From: QZKY01 sp942492925
GTDB taxonomy: Bacteria; Pseudomonadota; Gammaproteobacteria; Burkholderiales; Burkholderiaceae_D
Direction: 5' to 3'
NCBI GenBank assembly: GCA_942492925.1
Contig: OW818641.1
Coordinates: 1,922,001-1,986,000, forward strand
DNA length: 64,000 nt
Shown: one piece after another, positions 43,469 to 52,659 of the stretch
How positions within the stretch are numbered: position 1 is the stretch's first letter
How the letters are laid out: every line of letters starts with the position of its first letter
The notes under the pieces: model-generated
Told to the model about the DNA's origin: nothing
Database searches by the model: none
Seen by the model: the letters and a program-made list of their open reading frames with translations, nothing else
Position numbers and translations under genes: made by a program

Positions 43469-46081
43469 ATGGCAACCGCAACGAAGAAACCCGCGAAATC
43501 CCAGGCTCTCCCCGCAAAATCCAAGAAATCCGCAACAGCCAAGGCCGCACCCGCCAAGAAATCCGCCAGTGCAGCCAAGCCACGCCCAGCTCCCAAGGCC
43601 GCTGCGAAACCGGCTAGCAAACCTGCTGCGAAAGCTGACCCCAAGAAAGCAAAGCCTGCGCCCAAAGCGGTAGCTCCCGCGAAAGCTGCGCCGAAAGCGG
43701 CCAAACCCGTTGCAGCAAAACCCGTTGCAGCAAAACCCGTTGCAGCAAAACCCGTTGCAGCAAAACCCGTTGCAGCAAAACCCGTTGCAGCAAAACCCGT
43801 TGCAGCAAAACCCGTTGCAGCAAAACCTGCTGCGGTCAAACCCGTCAAGGCACCCAAGGCAGAAATACCTGCAGTGGCCAAGCCTGCGCACGCTAAGGGC
43901 AAGCCGGTCGCCGAACCAATGGTATCTACCAACACCGCAGTCGTCGTGCAAACGACCGATGCCACTACACTGGCTGCCATCGATACCTCCGGCTATGTGC
44001 TACCGGGTGTCAAAGTACCAGGACGCCGCGGTCGCAAGCCAAAAGAATACCAGCCCGAAAATGACGAAATCACGGCACTGAATGCCGTTGAGCGCGCAGA
44101 AATGAAAGCCGCCGACAAGGCGCGCGCCAAAGATCGCAAGGCCAAGGAGCGCGCGCTGCTGAAAGACGCGTTCTCCGCTGACACGGAAGCCACCGAAGAA
44201 GAACTCGAACGGCGCCGCCAAAAACTCAAAACGCTGATCAAGCTGGGCAAGGAACGCAACTTCCTGACCTATGCTGAAATCAACGACCATCTCCCGGAAA
44301 ACATCGTCGAACCGGAAGCCATTGAAGGCATCATCACCACCTTCAGCGAAATGGGTATTGCCGTTTACGAACAGGCGCCCGACGCAGAAGAACTGCTGCT
44401 GACCGACGATGTGCCGACCGTCACCAGTGATGAGGAAGTGGAAGCGGCCGCCGAAGCGGCGCTCTCTACCGTCGATTCCGACTTCGGTCGCACGACTGAC
44501 CCGGTGCGCATGTACATGCGTGAAATGGGTTCCGTCGAACTGCTCACGCGCGAAGGTGAAATCGAAATCGCGAAGCGCATCGAAGACGGCCTGATGGACA
44601 TGATCCAGGCCATCTCCGCCTGCCCGACCACTATCGCCGAAATCATGAGTTCCGCGGAGAGAATCTCCAAGGGTGAACTCAAAATTGATGAAATCGTGGA
44701 CGGTCTGGTCGACCCGAATGCGCCCCAGGAGCAAGCTCCAGTTGCCGCATCGGCCGCCGCTGCCCGCGATGAGGATGACGAAGAAGACGAAGATGAGGAA
44801 GAAGGCGAAGAGGAAGAAGAAAGCATCAGTGGCGGGGCCGCTGCCGGTTTCTCTGCCGAACAGCTCGAACGTCTGAAAAACGAATCACTTGAAAAATTTG
44901 CGCACATCGGCTCACAGTTCGAAAAGATGCGCCGAGCCTTCGAACGCGAAGGCTACAGCTCCAAGGCTTACACCAAGGCACAGGAAACCATTTCCAACGA
45001 ACTGCTCAGCATCCGCTTCACCGCCAAGTACATTGAGAGACTGTGCGACACCCTGCGTGCGCAAGTGGAAGAAGTACGCAGCGTCGAAAGACAGATTCTG
45101 GAAATTGCCGTTGACCGTTGCGGTATTCCGCGCGCCCACTTTATCAAGGTTTTCCCCGGCAACGAAACCAATCTCGAATGGGTGAGCGAAGAAGTGGCTG
45201 CTGGTCACGCCTACAGCGCGATCCTCAGCCGCAACGTGCCAATGATCAAGGAACTGCAGCAAAAGCTGATCGACCTGCAATCGCGTGTCGTGCTGCCGCT
45301 GCCGGATTTGCGAGGCATCAATCGCAAGATGGCTGCTGGTGAAAAACGCGCCCGTCAGGCCAAACGCGAAATGACCGAAGCTAACCTGCGTCTGGTGATC
45401 TCGATTGCGAAGAAATACACCAACCGTGGGCTGCAATTCCTCGACCTGATCCAGGAAGGCAACATCGGCTTGATGAAAGCCGTGGACAAGTTCGAATACC
45501 GTCGCGGCTACAAGTTCTCCACGTATGCAACGTGGTGGATTCGTCAGGCGATCACGCGCTCCATCGCCGACCAGGCCCGCACGATCCGCATTCCGGTGCA
45601 CATGATCGAAACGATCAACAAGATGAACCGCATCTCCCGTCAGATTCTGCAAGAAACCGGTTCGGAACCGGATCCGGCGACGCTGGCCGAGAAGATGGAA
45701 ATGCCGGAAGACAAGATCCGCAAGATCATGAAGATCGCGAAAGAACCGATCTCCATGGAAACGCCGATCGGTGACGACGACGATTCGCATCTGGGTGACT
45801 TCATCGAGGACAACAACACGCTCGCGCCGGCCGATGCCGCACTGCACGCTTCCATGCGCAATGTGGTCAAGGACGTACTGGATTCGCTCACGCCGCGCGA
45901 AGCGAAAGTGCTGCGCATGCGCTTCGGCGTGGAAATGTCCACCGACCACACGCTGGAAGAAGTGGGCAAGCAATTCGACGTCACGCGCGAACGCATCCGC
46001 CAGATAGAAGCCAAGGCACTGCGCAAGCTGCGTCACCCGTCGCGCTCTGACAAGCTGAAGAGCTTCCTGGAAAGCAATTAA
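43469..46081 (+). CDS. rpoD: RNA polymerase sigma-70 factor RpoD (primary), with a repeat-bearing N-terminal extension
   Basis: 870 residues. A Lys/Ala/Pro-rich tail of about 150 residues, ending near RRGRKPKEY, precedes region 1.1 and contains eight KPVAA repeats (residues about 80-119). Region 1.1 (KLKTLIKLGKERNFLTYAEINDHLPENI), region 1.2 (DPVRMYMREMGSVELLTREGE), an acidic stretch (Glu/Asp run near residues 433-452), region 2 (GLQFLDLIQEGNIGLMKAVDKFEYRRGYKFSTYATWWIRQAI), 3 and 4 (RIRQIEAKALRKLR) are all present. It recognises housekeeping promoters. The extension itself is common in Burkholderiales; the perfect repeat is not. Confidence 0.98.
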   Translation: MATATKKPAKSQALPAKSKKSATAKAAPAKKSASAAKPRPAPKAAAKPASKPAAKADPKKAKPAPKAVAPAKAAPKAAKPVAAKPVAAKPVAAKPVAAKPVAAKPVAAKPVAAKPVAAKPAAVKPVKAPKAEIPAVAKPAHAKGKPVAEPMVSTNTAVVVQTTDATTLAAIDTSGYVLPGVKVPGRRGRKPKEYQPENDEITALNAVERAEMKAADKARAKDRKAKERALLKDAFSADTEATEEELERRRQKLKTLIKLGKERNFLTYAEINDHLPENIVEPEAIEGIITTFSEMGIAVYEQAPDAEELLLTDDVPTVTSDEEVEAAAEAALSTVDSDFGRTTDPVRMYMREMGSVELLTREGEIEIAKRIEDGLMDMIQAISACPTTIAEIMSSAERISKGELKIDEIVDGLVDPNAPQEQAPVAASAAAARDEDDEEDEDEEEGEEEEESISGGAAAGFSAEQLERLKNESLEKFAHIGSQFEKMRRAFEREGYSSKAYTKAQETISNELLSIRFTAKYIERLCDTLRAQVEEVRSVERQILEIAVDRCGIPRAHFIKVFPGNETNLEWVSEEVAAGHAYSAILSRNVPMIKELQQKLIDLQSRVVLPLPDLRGINRKMAAGEKRARQAKREMTEANLRLVISIAKKYTNRGLQFLDLIQEGNIGLMKAVDKFEYRRGYKFSTYATWWIRQAITRSIADQARTIRIPVHMIETINKMNRISRQILQETGSEPDPATLAEKMEMPEDKIRKIMKIAKEPISMETPIGDDDDSHLGDFIEDNNTLAPADAALHASMRNVVKDVLDSLTPREAKVLRMRFGVEMSTDHTLEEVGKQFDVTRERIRQIEAKALRKLRHPSRSDKLKSFLESN
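43706..43825 (+). repeat. Eight perfect 15-bp tandem repeats inside rpoD
   Basis: Unit CCCGTTGCAGCAAAA repeated eight times without substitution (units start at 43706, 43721, 43736, 43751, 43766, 43781, 43796, 43811), followed by a diverged ninth unit (CCTGCTGCGGTCAAA). Each unit encodes Pro-Val-Ala-Ala-Lys, so copy number can change without frameshift. Identity at silent positions points to recent expansion by slippage. Confidence 0.95.
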
Positions 46082-46139
46082 GGAAGCGAGCCAAGTCATT
46101 TTTTCATTCATACGGACACGCCGCATGAATGAAAAAAGC

Positions 46140-46217
<78 letters not shown>

Positions 46218-46236
46218 AAATTTAGGTAATAAAAAC

Positions 46237-46269
46237 AAAGAGCTACTGGAAAAAACCGGTAGCTCTTTT
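46237..46269 (+). terminator. Terminator after tRNA (CAU)
   Basis: AAAGAGCTACTGG, loop AAAAAA, CCGGTAGCTCTTT with one G-U pair, followed by TC: a long stem with flanking A and T runs, 20 bases after the tRNA. Confidence 0.88.
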
Positions 46270-46365
46270 CATTCTAAACCTAAAGGGGCAGCACCACCCC
46301 ATTCCCAGTCCACGACTGAATCAGGTACATTCGCTATTATCTGATCACACCCAACATCCATTCCC

Positions 46366-46743
46366 ATGCCCTCCCCAAAAACCTCATCCAAACTCGACCG
46401 CATCATTGCCGAAGCCAACAAAAGTGCTGTGCAACGCGAGGCCGGTTATCGTGAACGAGCGTTGAAAATATATCCGTGGGTGTGCGGCCGCTGCACGCGT
46501 GAATTTACGCATGTCAATTTGCAGCAATTGACGGTGCATCATCGCGATCACAATCACAACAACAATCCGCCGGATGGCAGCAACTGGGAATTGCTTTGCC
46601 TGTACTGCCATGACAATGAACATTCGCGTTATCTGGAAGCGGATCTTTACGGCACGGATACGCAAGGCAAGACGCCGGCGAAAGGGGCCACGCATAACCC
46701 GTTTGCCGATTTGAAGTCGCTGTTGAAGAAATCCAGCGACTAA
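46366..46743 (+). CDS. yajD: HNH nuclease family protein YajD
   Basis: 125 residues. The HNH/zinc site is clear: WVCGRCTREF (Cys-x-x-Cys), TVHHRDHNHNNNPPDGSNWELLCLYCHDNEHS (His-His-Asn-Asn-x-Cys-x-x-Cys-His). A YajD-type protein, similar to the E. coli protein in length (115). Function is not known. It starts with a Ser/Lys-rich tail. Stands alone between the tRNA and the alarmone hydrolase gene. Confidence 0.92.
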   Translation: MPSPKTSSKLDRIIAEANKSAVQREAGYRERALKIYPWVCGRCTREFTHVNLQQLTVHHRDHNHNNNPPDGSNWELLCLYCHDNEHSRYLEADLYGTDTQGKTPAKGATHNPFADLKSLLKKSSD

Positions 46744-46903
46744 GCACATCGCAACACTAGTGCCCAGAAACCTGCTTCCTGGCACGAAGGGGAAGTGTGA
46801 CCCTAAAAAGTCGAGTGGCCCCACTCAACCTCTCCATGTTCTCCCCCTGCTCCATTCTCTCTTCAGATGATAATATTGCTCAGATCTCGATGAAAACGCA
46901 CCC

Positions 46904-47470
46904 ATGGCATATAAACCTTCCGATTTAACAGACATCCGGCTACTGACTAAAGCCTTGACCTTCGCCGCTGGCAAGCATCGAAACCAGCGCCGCAAGGACG
47001 AACACGCCTCGCCTTACATCAATCACCCCATTCAATTGATGGACGTGCTGACGGGCATTGGCAAGGTCGAAGACGTCCCCACACTGGTCGCCGCACTCCT
47101 GCACGACACTATTGAAGATACGCATACCAGCTATGAGGAGTTGAAGACGTACTTCGGTACCGAGATCGCCAACATCGTCATGGAAGTATCGGACGACCCG
47201 TCTCTCTCCAAAGAAGGTCGCAGACAGGACCTCGTTAAAAAGGCGTCATCTTTTTCACGTAAAGCCAAACTGGTCAAGCTGGCCGACCTCATCACCAATG
47301 TGAATGATGTGATCTATAACGACTCGGCACTCTGGACGCTTGAGCGCCGCAGAGCGTACATTGAATGGGCGCACAATGTAGCGGCTGGGCTGCGGGGCAC
47401 ATCGTCAGCAATGGAGGCAAAGTTTGATTCGCTCTATGCTCTGCGCGACAAGATGGAACTGACAAAATAA
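46904..47470 (+). CDS. HD-domain small alarmone hydrolase, MESH1-like
   Basis: 188 residues: a single HD domain with no synthetase, TGS or ACT parts. Motifs: LLTKALTFAAGKHRNQRRK (first His), PYINHPIQLMDVL, VAALLHDTIEDTHTSY (HDxxED catalytic pair), YFGTEIANIVMEVSDDPSL, KLVKLADLITNVND. This matches small MESH1/SAH-type hydrolases that remove pyrophosphate from (p)ppGpp with Mn2+ (in animals also NADPH). An in-cytosol role in lowering the alarmone level is inferred. It is not next to relA or spoT. It stands before a convergent GGDEF gene. Confidence 0.9.
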   Translation: MAYKPSDLTDIRLLTKALTFAAGKHRNQRRKDEHASPYINHPIQLMDVLTGIGKVEDVPTLVAALLHDTIEDTHTSYEELKTYFGTEIANIVMEVSDDPSLSKEGRRQDLVKKASSFSRKAKLVKLADLITNVNDVIYNDSALWTLERRRAYIEWAHNVAAGLRGTSSAMEAKFDSLYALRDKMELTK

Positions 47471-47542
47471 TCTTGACCCGATCCGTCAATACAATCGAAG
47501 TCTTCTGCCTATTTTCTCGTCACATCAGAAAAATAAATCTTT

Positions 47543-49264
47543 CTACCCATTTTCAGGTTGCGCGATTTGAAGTCTGTTGCCGCCGTTGGTTTTGGCAGCG
47601 TACATCGCAATATCACCCAGGCGGAGCAACTCCTGTTCGTTCTCGGCATCAAGTGGGTAGACGGCAATGCCAATGCTGGACGTGATACTAAGCTGTTCCC
47701 CATTCTCCATGAGAAAAGGCTGCGCCAAGGCTTCGCAAATTTTCTCGGCGACCTCTATGGCAGCCTGCTGAATAGTCAAATCAGGAAGCAGGACGACAAA
47801 CTCGTCGCCCCCTTGTCGACTAACAGTGTCCGACTCCCGCAAACATGAAGTAATTCTTTCGGCCACAACGCGTAGCACCCAATCACCCACCTCATGTCCG
47901 AACGCATCATTAACGGGTTTGAAATCGTCGAGATCAATGAACAAGAGTGCCAACAGCGTGTTATGCCGCTTCGCGCGCAATATTTTTTGGTGCAGTCGGT
48001 CTTCCAACAAACGACGATTCGGTAATTGGGTGAGCGGATCAAAGAAAGCCAGATCGCGCAATTTATTTTCAAGCAGCGCTTTTTCTGCGAAGACTTGCTG
48101 GAGCATTGCTGCCGTTTCGCGCAGACGCTCCACCTCATTCAAACGAACATGACTTTCCTTTGCGTCAGGATGATGTAGCTGCCGCAATGTTGCATCCACG
48201 GCTTCTAGTGGCCGCACGACTTTTACCAGGACGTAGAATATGGCGAGCATCATCACGATCATGACGGATATCGCCAAAGCAATGTGGCTTAACAAAACGC
48301 TCTGGGAAGATTCCATTTTCTGTTTGGCTGTCCTGTTCGCTTCTTGAATGGCGTGGGACATCAAGTCGGAAAATCCATCCAGCAAAGGAACCGATGCAGC
48401 GGTCAGATCTTCCAACGGCACGTCCGCCTTTCGCCGTACCATCCATGCACTCAAGGCCTCATCCTGTATAGCGCGTAGCGCGCTTTGGTGCTTTTTCAGG
48501 TGGGTAGCCATCACCTTCATCTGTGCGTTACCGAGATATTCCAGCGTGCGATCCATTTCGTACCAGAGCGCCTTTTGGGTCCCGCGCATCTCATGGATGA
48601 CGTAAATATCCTTTTCTGGCATCGGTTTTTTGCTCGCGACCTGTCGCGCAATGACCGAAGCTTCACTGCCCGTCAACATGCGCAGTCGAAACGACAGAAA
48701 TCCCAACGTATTGAGTCGATTTGCACCTTCGGTTTGCCGATAATAACGGATCAAATGCCGCCCAAGAACTTCTGTTTGCATCATGAAAGCCGTGGTTTCA
48801 TGCGTCCAGCGTGCCACCAATTCCGGATCGCGATGTGCCCTCGGCAAAGCGCTGTCCGCATCCACCTGTCGCCGGATTTCCCGAACCTTTTGCCATTTTT
48901 CATAAAAAGCTTCATGCCCGACATCCGGCAAGGTGGCGACTTTTTCGTATAGCGCGGCAATCGTGCGATCGGCGAGCAGACGACGTTCATCAATAAACTT
49001 GCGATCGTCATTGGAGATGGATTCCGGCGCACTCAGCACCACCGCCGTGCGCCCGCGTTCGTATGCAAAATGCTGCGCTGCAGTCATGATCTGGCCAGCA
49101 ATTTTTGCCCACTCAACCAACTCATTGCTTCGCTGATAATCCCGCCAGCTTTGCCTGACTTGATAGAGAGAAGAGACCACCCCCCAACACCCCAACAGCA
49201 GCAAAGCACTCAGCAAAGCGCGGCGAAGGGTGATGTATTTCCAGGAAACCTCTTTGCGTAACAT
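47543..49264 (-). CDS. Membrane diguanylate cyclase with periplasmic four-helix-like sensor
   Basis: 573 residues. A helix at about 13-36, a helical extracytoplasmic domain of about 280 residues without Cys, a second helix (IALAISVMIVMMLAIFYVLVKVV, about 325-347) and a HAMP-like linker precede a GGDEF domain. The active-site loop is GGDEFVVLL with intact GGDEF, and RESD five residues before gives an RxxD inhibitory I-site, so synthesis of cyclic di-GMP with product feedback is likely. The periplasmic part resembles nitrate-sensor-type helical bundles (NIT-like), not asserted. Convergent with the alarmone hydrolase. Confidence 0.9.
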   Translation of the reverse strand: MLRKEVSWKYITLRRALLSALLLLGCWGVVSSLYQVRQSWRDYQRSNELVEWAKIAGQIMTAAQHFAYERGRTAVVLSAPESISNDDRKFIDERRLLADRTIAALYEKVATLPDVGHEAFYEKWQKVREIRRQVDADSALPRAHRDPELVARWTHETTAFMMQTEVLGRHLIRYYRQTEGANRLNTLGFLSFRLRMLTGSEASVIARQVASKKPMPEKDIYVIHEMRGTQKALWYEMDRTLEYLGNAQMKVMATHLKKHQSALRAIQDEALSAWMVRRKADVPLEDLTAASVPLLDGFSDLMSHAIQEANRTAKQKMESSQSVLLSHIALAISVMIVMMLAIFYVLVKVVRPLEAVDATLRQLHHPDAKESHVRLNEVERLRETAAMLQQVFAEKALLENKLRDLAFFDPLTQLPNRRLLEDRLHQKILRAKRHNTLLALLFIDLDDFKPVNDAFGHEVGDWVLRVVAERITSCLRESDTVSRQGGDEFVVLLPDLTIQQAAIEVAEKICEALAQPFLMENGEQLSITSSIGIAVYPLDAENEQELLRLGDIAMYAAKTNGGNRLQIAQPENG

Positions 49265-49386
49265 GCTGTATTGCCAGGATATTGATTCAGAAACGGGGGA
49301 AGGAAGCGCGTATTATCGCTCAAAAACGAGGCATTCGCGTCGGAGGGGGGGCAAAGCCACAAACGCTTTTCAACCACCCAAGGCCG

Positions 49387-50226
49387 TTACTGAACGCCCC
49401 GTCCGGATCCGCTTTGATTTTTGCGTGTGTACGCGGGAATCCAATCCATTCCCGTACGCTGCACCAACTCTTCATAAGAAATTGGCCGCTCTCGCTTAGC
49501 CTCATCCTGATTTTCGATCCAGTACGCCCACAGCTTCTCGCTTGAGGCATCGTAAACCAGTTTGAATAAATACTTCGGCACCCAAACGTTTCCTGCACCG
49601 ATTGTCATCGGCATCGCATCAAACACTGGGCCGGTAATCACGTACACATCCTCTTTTGCACGCATCGCGTAGTGACGCGTGGCTTTTTCGATCGCGGCCC
49701 ACGCCTTGCGATTATTCACCGGTGCTTGCGGCACCATATTCGCCAGGGAAAAACTTTGCGCCATGGCTTGCGCGGTCGGCATGTCTGCTGCGGGCGCCAT
49801 ATGTCCGCGGTCATAGCCGCTGGACTGATAGTCTACGAGTTGCGCACGCTCAGAGAACGGCAACCGGGCATCCGCAAAAAATCGGTTGGTTCGCCGCTCG
49901 TCTTTGGCATCCAGTAATTGCGCCCGATTCAGTCTTTCGGCAACGAATATCGGCGTCTTGGTTCGTCCCGAATGCAAGACCGCAAAGGCGTCGTAGCACA
50001 GTGCTCTCGGCTTCCATGCTGCTGATAGTGCCAGCTTGGGGGGCATGCCTGAAACAAAAAATTGCGTGCAGTTGTCGAAATTGCTACCCCACGCATTCGC
50101 GCCAAAAACGACGCTCAAGAAAAACGAAGCAAATATAAATTTGAAATATTTCACGATTGCTTTTGAACTCTGTTGTAGCGCGTGTCGACTTTGCAATTGT
50201 CGAATCACCAACGCAACATCATTCAC
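49387..50226 (-). CDS. Secreted DNA/RNA non-specific endonuclease (NucA/EndoG family)
   Basis: 279 residues if read from ATG 50226; GTG 50154 would give 255 residues and a clean signal peptide (VKYFKFIFASFFLSVVFGANAWG), so I suspect the shorter form. Catalytic signature SSGYDRGHMAPAADMPTAQAMAQSFSLANMVPQAP (DRGH with the catalytic His) and the later KEDVYVITGPVFD segment define the NUC fold. It is probably periplasmic or extracellular and cleaves nucleic acid with Mg2+. No inhibitor gene is adjacent. Confidence 0.9.
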   Translation of the reverse strand: MNDVALVIRQLQSRHALQQSSKAIVKYFKFIFASFFLSVVFGANAWGSNFDNCTQFFVSGMPPKLALSAAWKPRALCYDAFAVLHSGRTKTPIFVAERLNRAQLLDAKDERRTNRFFADARLPFSERAQLVDYQSSGYDRGHMAPAADMPTAQAMAQSFSLANMVPQAPVNNRKAWAAIEKATRHYAMRAKEDVYVITGPVFDAMPMTIGAGNVWVPKYLFKLVYDASSEKLWAYWIENQDEAKRERPISYEELVQRTGMDWIPAYTRKNQSGSGRGVQ

Positions 50227-50614
50227 ACGCCAAGATAAACCGACGAAGTTAGCATGCCGTGAAATATTTCTGCAAGCCTTCTTGGCGTTTTCACGGCGAA
50301 ATTTTTATCCTTGTCAGGAGCCGCGATAAAACGATTGCCGCGTCGGCACGATGACGCTTTTCTTCTTGTCATCTTTTGTGCTGATTGGACAGCTGGCATT
50401 CCACCATGTTGCGCGTACATAGTCGGAACGAACACATATTGAATGCGCTGGGCACGTTCAACTTGATTCAGCGATTTGATATCGCCGAGAAAAAAGACAA
50501 AGGCTTACGTTTTTGCGCAAGCCTTCGCTTTCAACAAAAAAGGCGGAAACGCATCGCGTCGCCGCCCTTTAAAAACTGTACAACGCGCGGCGTGGCCTCC
50601 GCGCAATGCAGACA
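50227..50614. other. Intergenic region between the nuclease and outer-membrane protein genes
   Basis: 388 bases. Contains the terminator at 50500-50525 and a second hairpin (GGCGG ... CCGCC, about 50543-50570). No convincing reading frame or promoter was found in 50227-50499; the longest frames cross the terminator. Confidence 0.6.
50500..50525 (-). terminator. Terminator of the outer-membrane protein gene
   Basis: On the minus strand AAGGCTTGCG, loop CAAAAA, CGTAAGCCTT, followed by TGTCTTTTTTC. A near-perfect 10-bp stem and T-run about 90 bases past the gene stop. Confidence 0.85.
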
Positions 50615-51499
50615 TCACATCGGTAAAATCATTTTCAGCCAGACCTTGTCGCCGCCAAAACGGTTTTCCACTTCGGTCTCATGCTGCCACTGCGCGATGA
50701 AATGGGTGCCGCCTTTCGTCGAATACTTGACGCTGGGACCATAGGCAAAGACCTGACCGCGTTTGCCGTATTGCTTGTTGCCATCCAGCTTGTCATCCGT
50801 CGTCTGCTTCAGGTAATAGCCGCTGATACCCAGACCCCAGTTTCCGATATGCTTGCCGACCAAGTAGTCCATATGGAATTCGTCACCGGATCGGTAATCC
50901 GTGTCCGTGTTCTTGGTCTTGATGTTGTACATGAACTTGCCTGAGACTTCCCATCCGTTCGGGCCAAGATACGTCACCGCATAAATCGGCTCGAAAGCAT
51001 AGTAGTTGGTGCCGATACTCTTTCGGGCGTCGTGTTCGTCATACGCGCCGGTCGGCAAAAACACTTCCAGTGCGGCGACCTGATGCCAGCGCTCGCCATG
51101 CCACGCAATCAGGTTGGCGACCGAAACATCCCCCAAGCCGGTTTTGTTGGCCCACCCGCCACTGTTCATATGTTGATCCACCACCGGCACAATTACATGC
51201 CATGCGTAATTGCCGCCCAGCACCTGCGTATTGGTCGATTGCAGGAAACGGAATGACGCAAACGTGGCGTCCACTTCAGGATTTTGCGTGTGGCCCTTGT
51301 TGTCCTTGTACTTGCCAGTAACATTGCCAAAATAGCTGATGAAGTAATTGCCGGGCGGCGGCACCGCGCCCGCATACCAGTTTTCCGCGCCGTTCGGATA
51401 TTGATCGCCGCCTTCCTTGGCTTGGACCATACCGCCAGCCATCAGCAAAGTACCGGCTGCGGCTGCGATTATTATTTTTTTCATTGTGTGATTTTTCAT
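50615..51499 (-). CDS. Outer-membrane beta-barrel protein, phenol-degradation MetA/SphA-like family
   Basis: 294 residues with a signal peptide (about 1-28, ending MVQA). The barrel part alternates hydrophobic and polar residues and ends with an aromatic-flanked strand (FGGDKVWLKMILPM). The pattern QYPNGAENWYAGAVPPPGNYFISYFGNVTGKYKDN, then GLGDVSVANLIAWHG, VFLPTGAYDEHDAR, YAFEPIYAVTYLGPNGWEVSGKFMYNIKTKN matches the family named Phenol_MetA_deg, thought to be outer-membrane channels or transporters. Substrate unknown. A later ATG at codon 6 is an alternative start. Confidence 0.82.
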   Translation of the reverse strand: MKNHTMKKIIIAAAAGTLLMAGGMVQAKEGGDQYPNGAENWYAGAVPPPGNYFISYFGNVTGKYKDNKGHTQNPEVDATFASFRFLQSTNTQVLGGNYAWHVIVPVVDQHMNSGGWANKTGLGDVSVANLIAWHGERWHQVAALEVFLPTGAYDEHDARKSIGTNYYAFEPIYAVTYLGPNGWEVSGKFMYNIKTKNTDTDYRSGDEFHMDYLVGKHIGNWGLGISGYYLKQTTDDKLDGNKQYGKRGQVFAYGPSVKYSTKGGTHFIAQWQHETEVENRFGGDKVWLKMILPM

Positions 51500-51919
51500 T
51501 GGACTACTTGAATGTTCAATTGTTTAAACAAAACTCCTGAATATCGATAACAGAAACCAGGCATGGAGGGGACATACAAATTCTCATCCGGCTTCGCAGA
51601 TGGAAAATGGCTGATGGTAACTTATTTTTAGCGGCAAACAAGGGCCTTGACTCTCAAAGAACCATTTTTTGCGAAGCCGGAGGGGATCGCCTTAATCGAC
51701 GTGGCGTGATTGCAACGACAAGAAAGGCCATGCCCGCGCCGCCATACCTCGGTCATCCACGTCATATCGGGAATGGCGTCAACTTCAAGCAAGTTGCGTT
51801 GTTTTTGTGGGGACGATATCAGGCGGGATTTTTTGCCTGATCGTGCGACGCCATGAGATCCGTCATGCACTTTTGTGGTGCACACCGTACGACATCTGCA
51901 CGAAGCAGGCAGAGGGTGA
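51500..51919. other. Intergenic region with a long-range inverted repeat
   Basis: 420 bases. CCGGCTTCGCA (51588-51598) and TGCGAAGCCGG (51670-51680) are exact inverted copies 71 bases apart. A hairpin CGATATCAGGC ... GCCTGATCG lies at 51816-51844. The only open frame (51607-51840) has no similarity or ribosome-binding site. Possibly a structured transcript or a terminator for the DUF1540 gene. Confidence 0.45.
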
Positions 51920-52222
51920 TTAGCGAAGCGAATAAGTCATGCACTTCGTCGCATCTTTCAGAAAGCCCATCTTGATTTCCGGCGCGTTGCATTCAAAGTC
52001 ATCGTTAAATTTGCAATCAGACATTTTGCATGCCCCTACACCCGCCTGACGCTGCACCGCTTTGGTATGAGCAGACGGCAGGGTGAAGTAGGTATCGCAA
52101 CCGGGACGAACCGTATCGCCAACCGTGATGGCTTTGGCATGACACGCCGACTCTGCGTTATAAACGCATTTCGACACCGCACACCCTTGAACAATCGACA
52201 TCTCTATCGGTATCCGTTTCAT
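51920..52222 (-). CDS. DUF1540 domain protein with two cysteine modules
   Basis: 100 residues from ATG 52222, with AGGAGG close before. Two repeats of the Cys-rich DUF1540 module: CAVSKCVYNAESACHAKAITVG and CKMSDCKFNDDFECNAPEIKMG, each with a further Cys. The Cys pattern C-x4-C-x2N-x5-C suggests a small metal-binding domain. There is no signal peptide; function is unknown. Stands alone. Confidence 0.85.
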   Translation of the reverse strand: MKRIPIEMSIVQGCAVSKCVYNAESACHAKAITVGDTVRPGCDTYFTLPSAHTKAVQRQAGVGACKMSDCKFNDDFECNAPEIKMGFLKDATKCMTYSLR

Positions 52223-52659
52223 ATGGACCTCCTCATCTGTGACAGGGATTAATGCCACACCGCAACAATGCAAGCGGCGTGTAGCCACTTGATGCTAGTC
52301 ATTTTTGAAGAATACTTTTTGTGGATTCTCAAAAAACAATCAATGAAAAACTGCCCCCTATAGCTTACAAGGCTAAAGGGATTTCTGAACCATTGCCAAA
52401 CCTTCCCCCTATCAGGATTGGCTGATGATGAAGGCCATTGGTCAGGACCGCTTTGTCATCAAGCGGTCATACAGATCCATCAAAGTTTTCCTACGCAAAC
52501 AACGCGTTGATTCAGACTAATTCACACCAAAAATGAAGCGGCTTCAAAAAACGTATCGACTTTCTCTTCAAACAAACAGGCCCATCTATCCTGAAACGAC
52601 AGAGGTGAAAGCTTGACGTTAACGCCAGTCGTTTCAACATACCGTCGTAACAAAACAAA
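52223..52659. other. Intergenic region before the EAL-CBS-GGDEF gene
   Basis: 437 bases with divergent promoters expected. I see no open frame, tRNA or strong hairpin. No -35/-10 pair stands out. Confidence 0.5.

Noticed and set aside
43706..43825. CRISPR-like regular repeats
   Set aside because: Direct 15-bp repeats without spacers, in frame within rpoD: a minisatellite, not a CRISPR array.
44912..46126. 404-codon open frame on the minus strand
   Set aside because: Antisense to the conserved regions of rpoD; no independent support.
51607..51840. 77-codon open frame in the intergenic region
   Set aside because: No ribosome-binding site, no recognisable composition, and it contains one arm of an inverted repeat.
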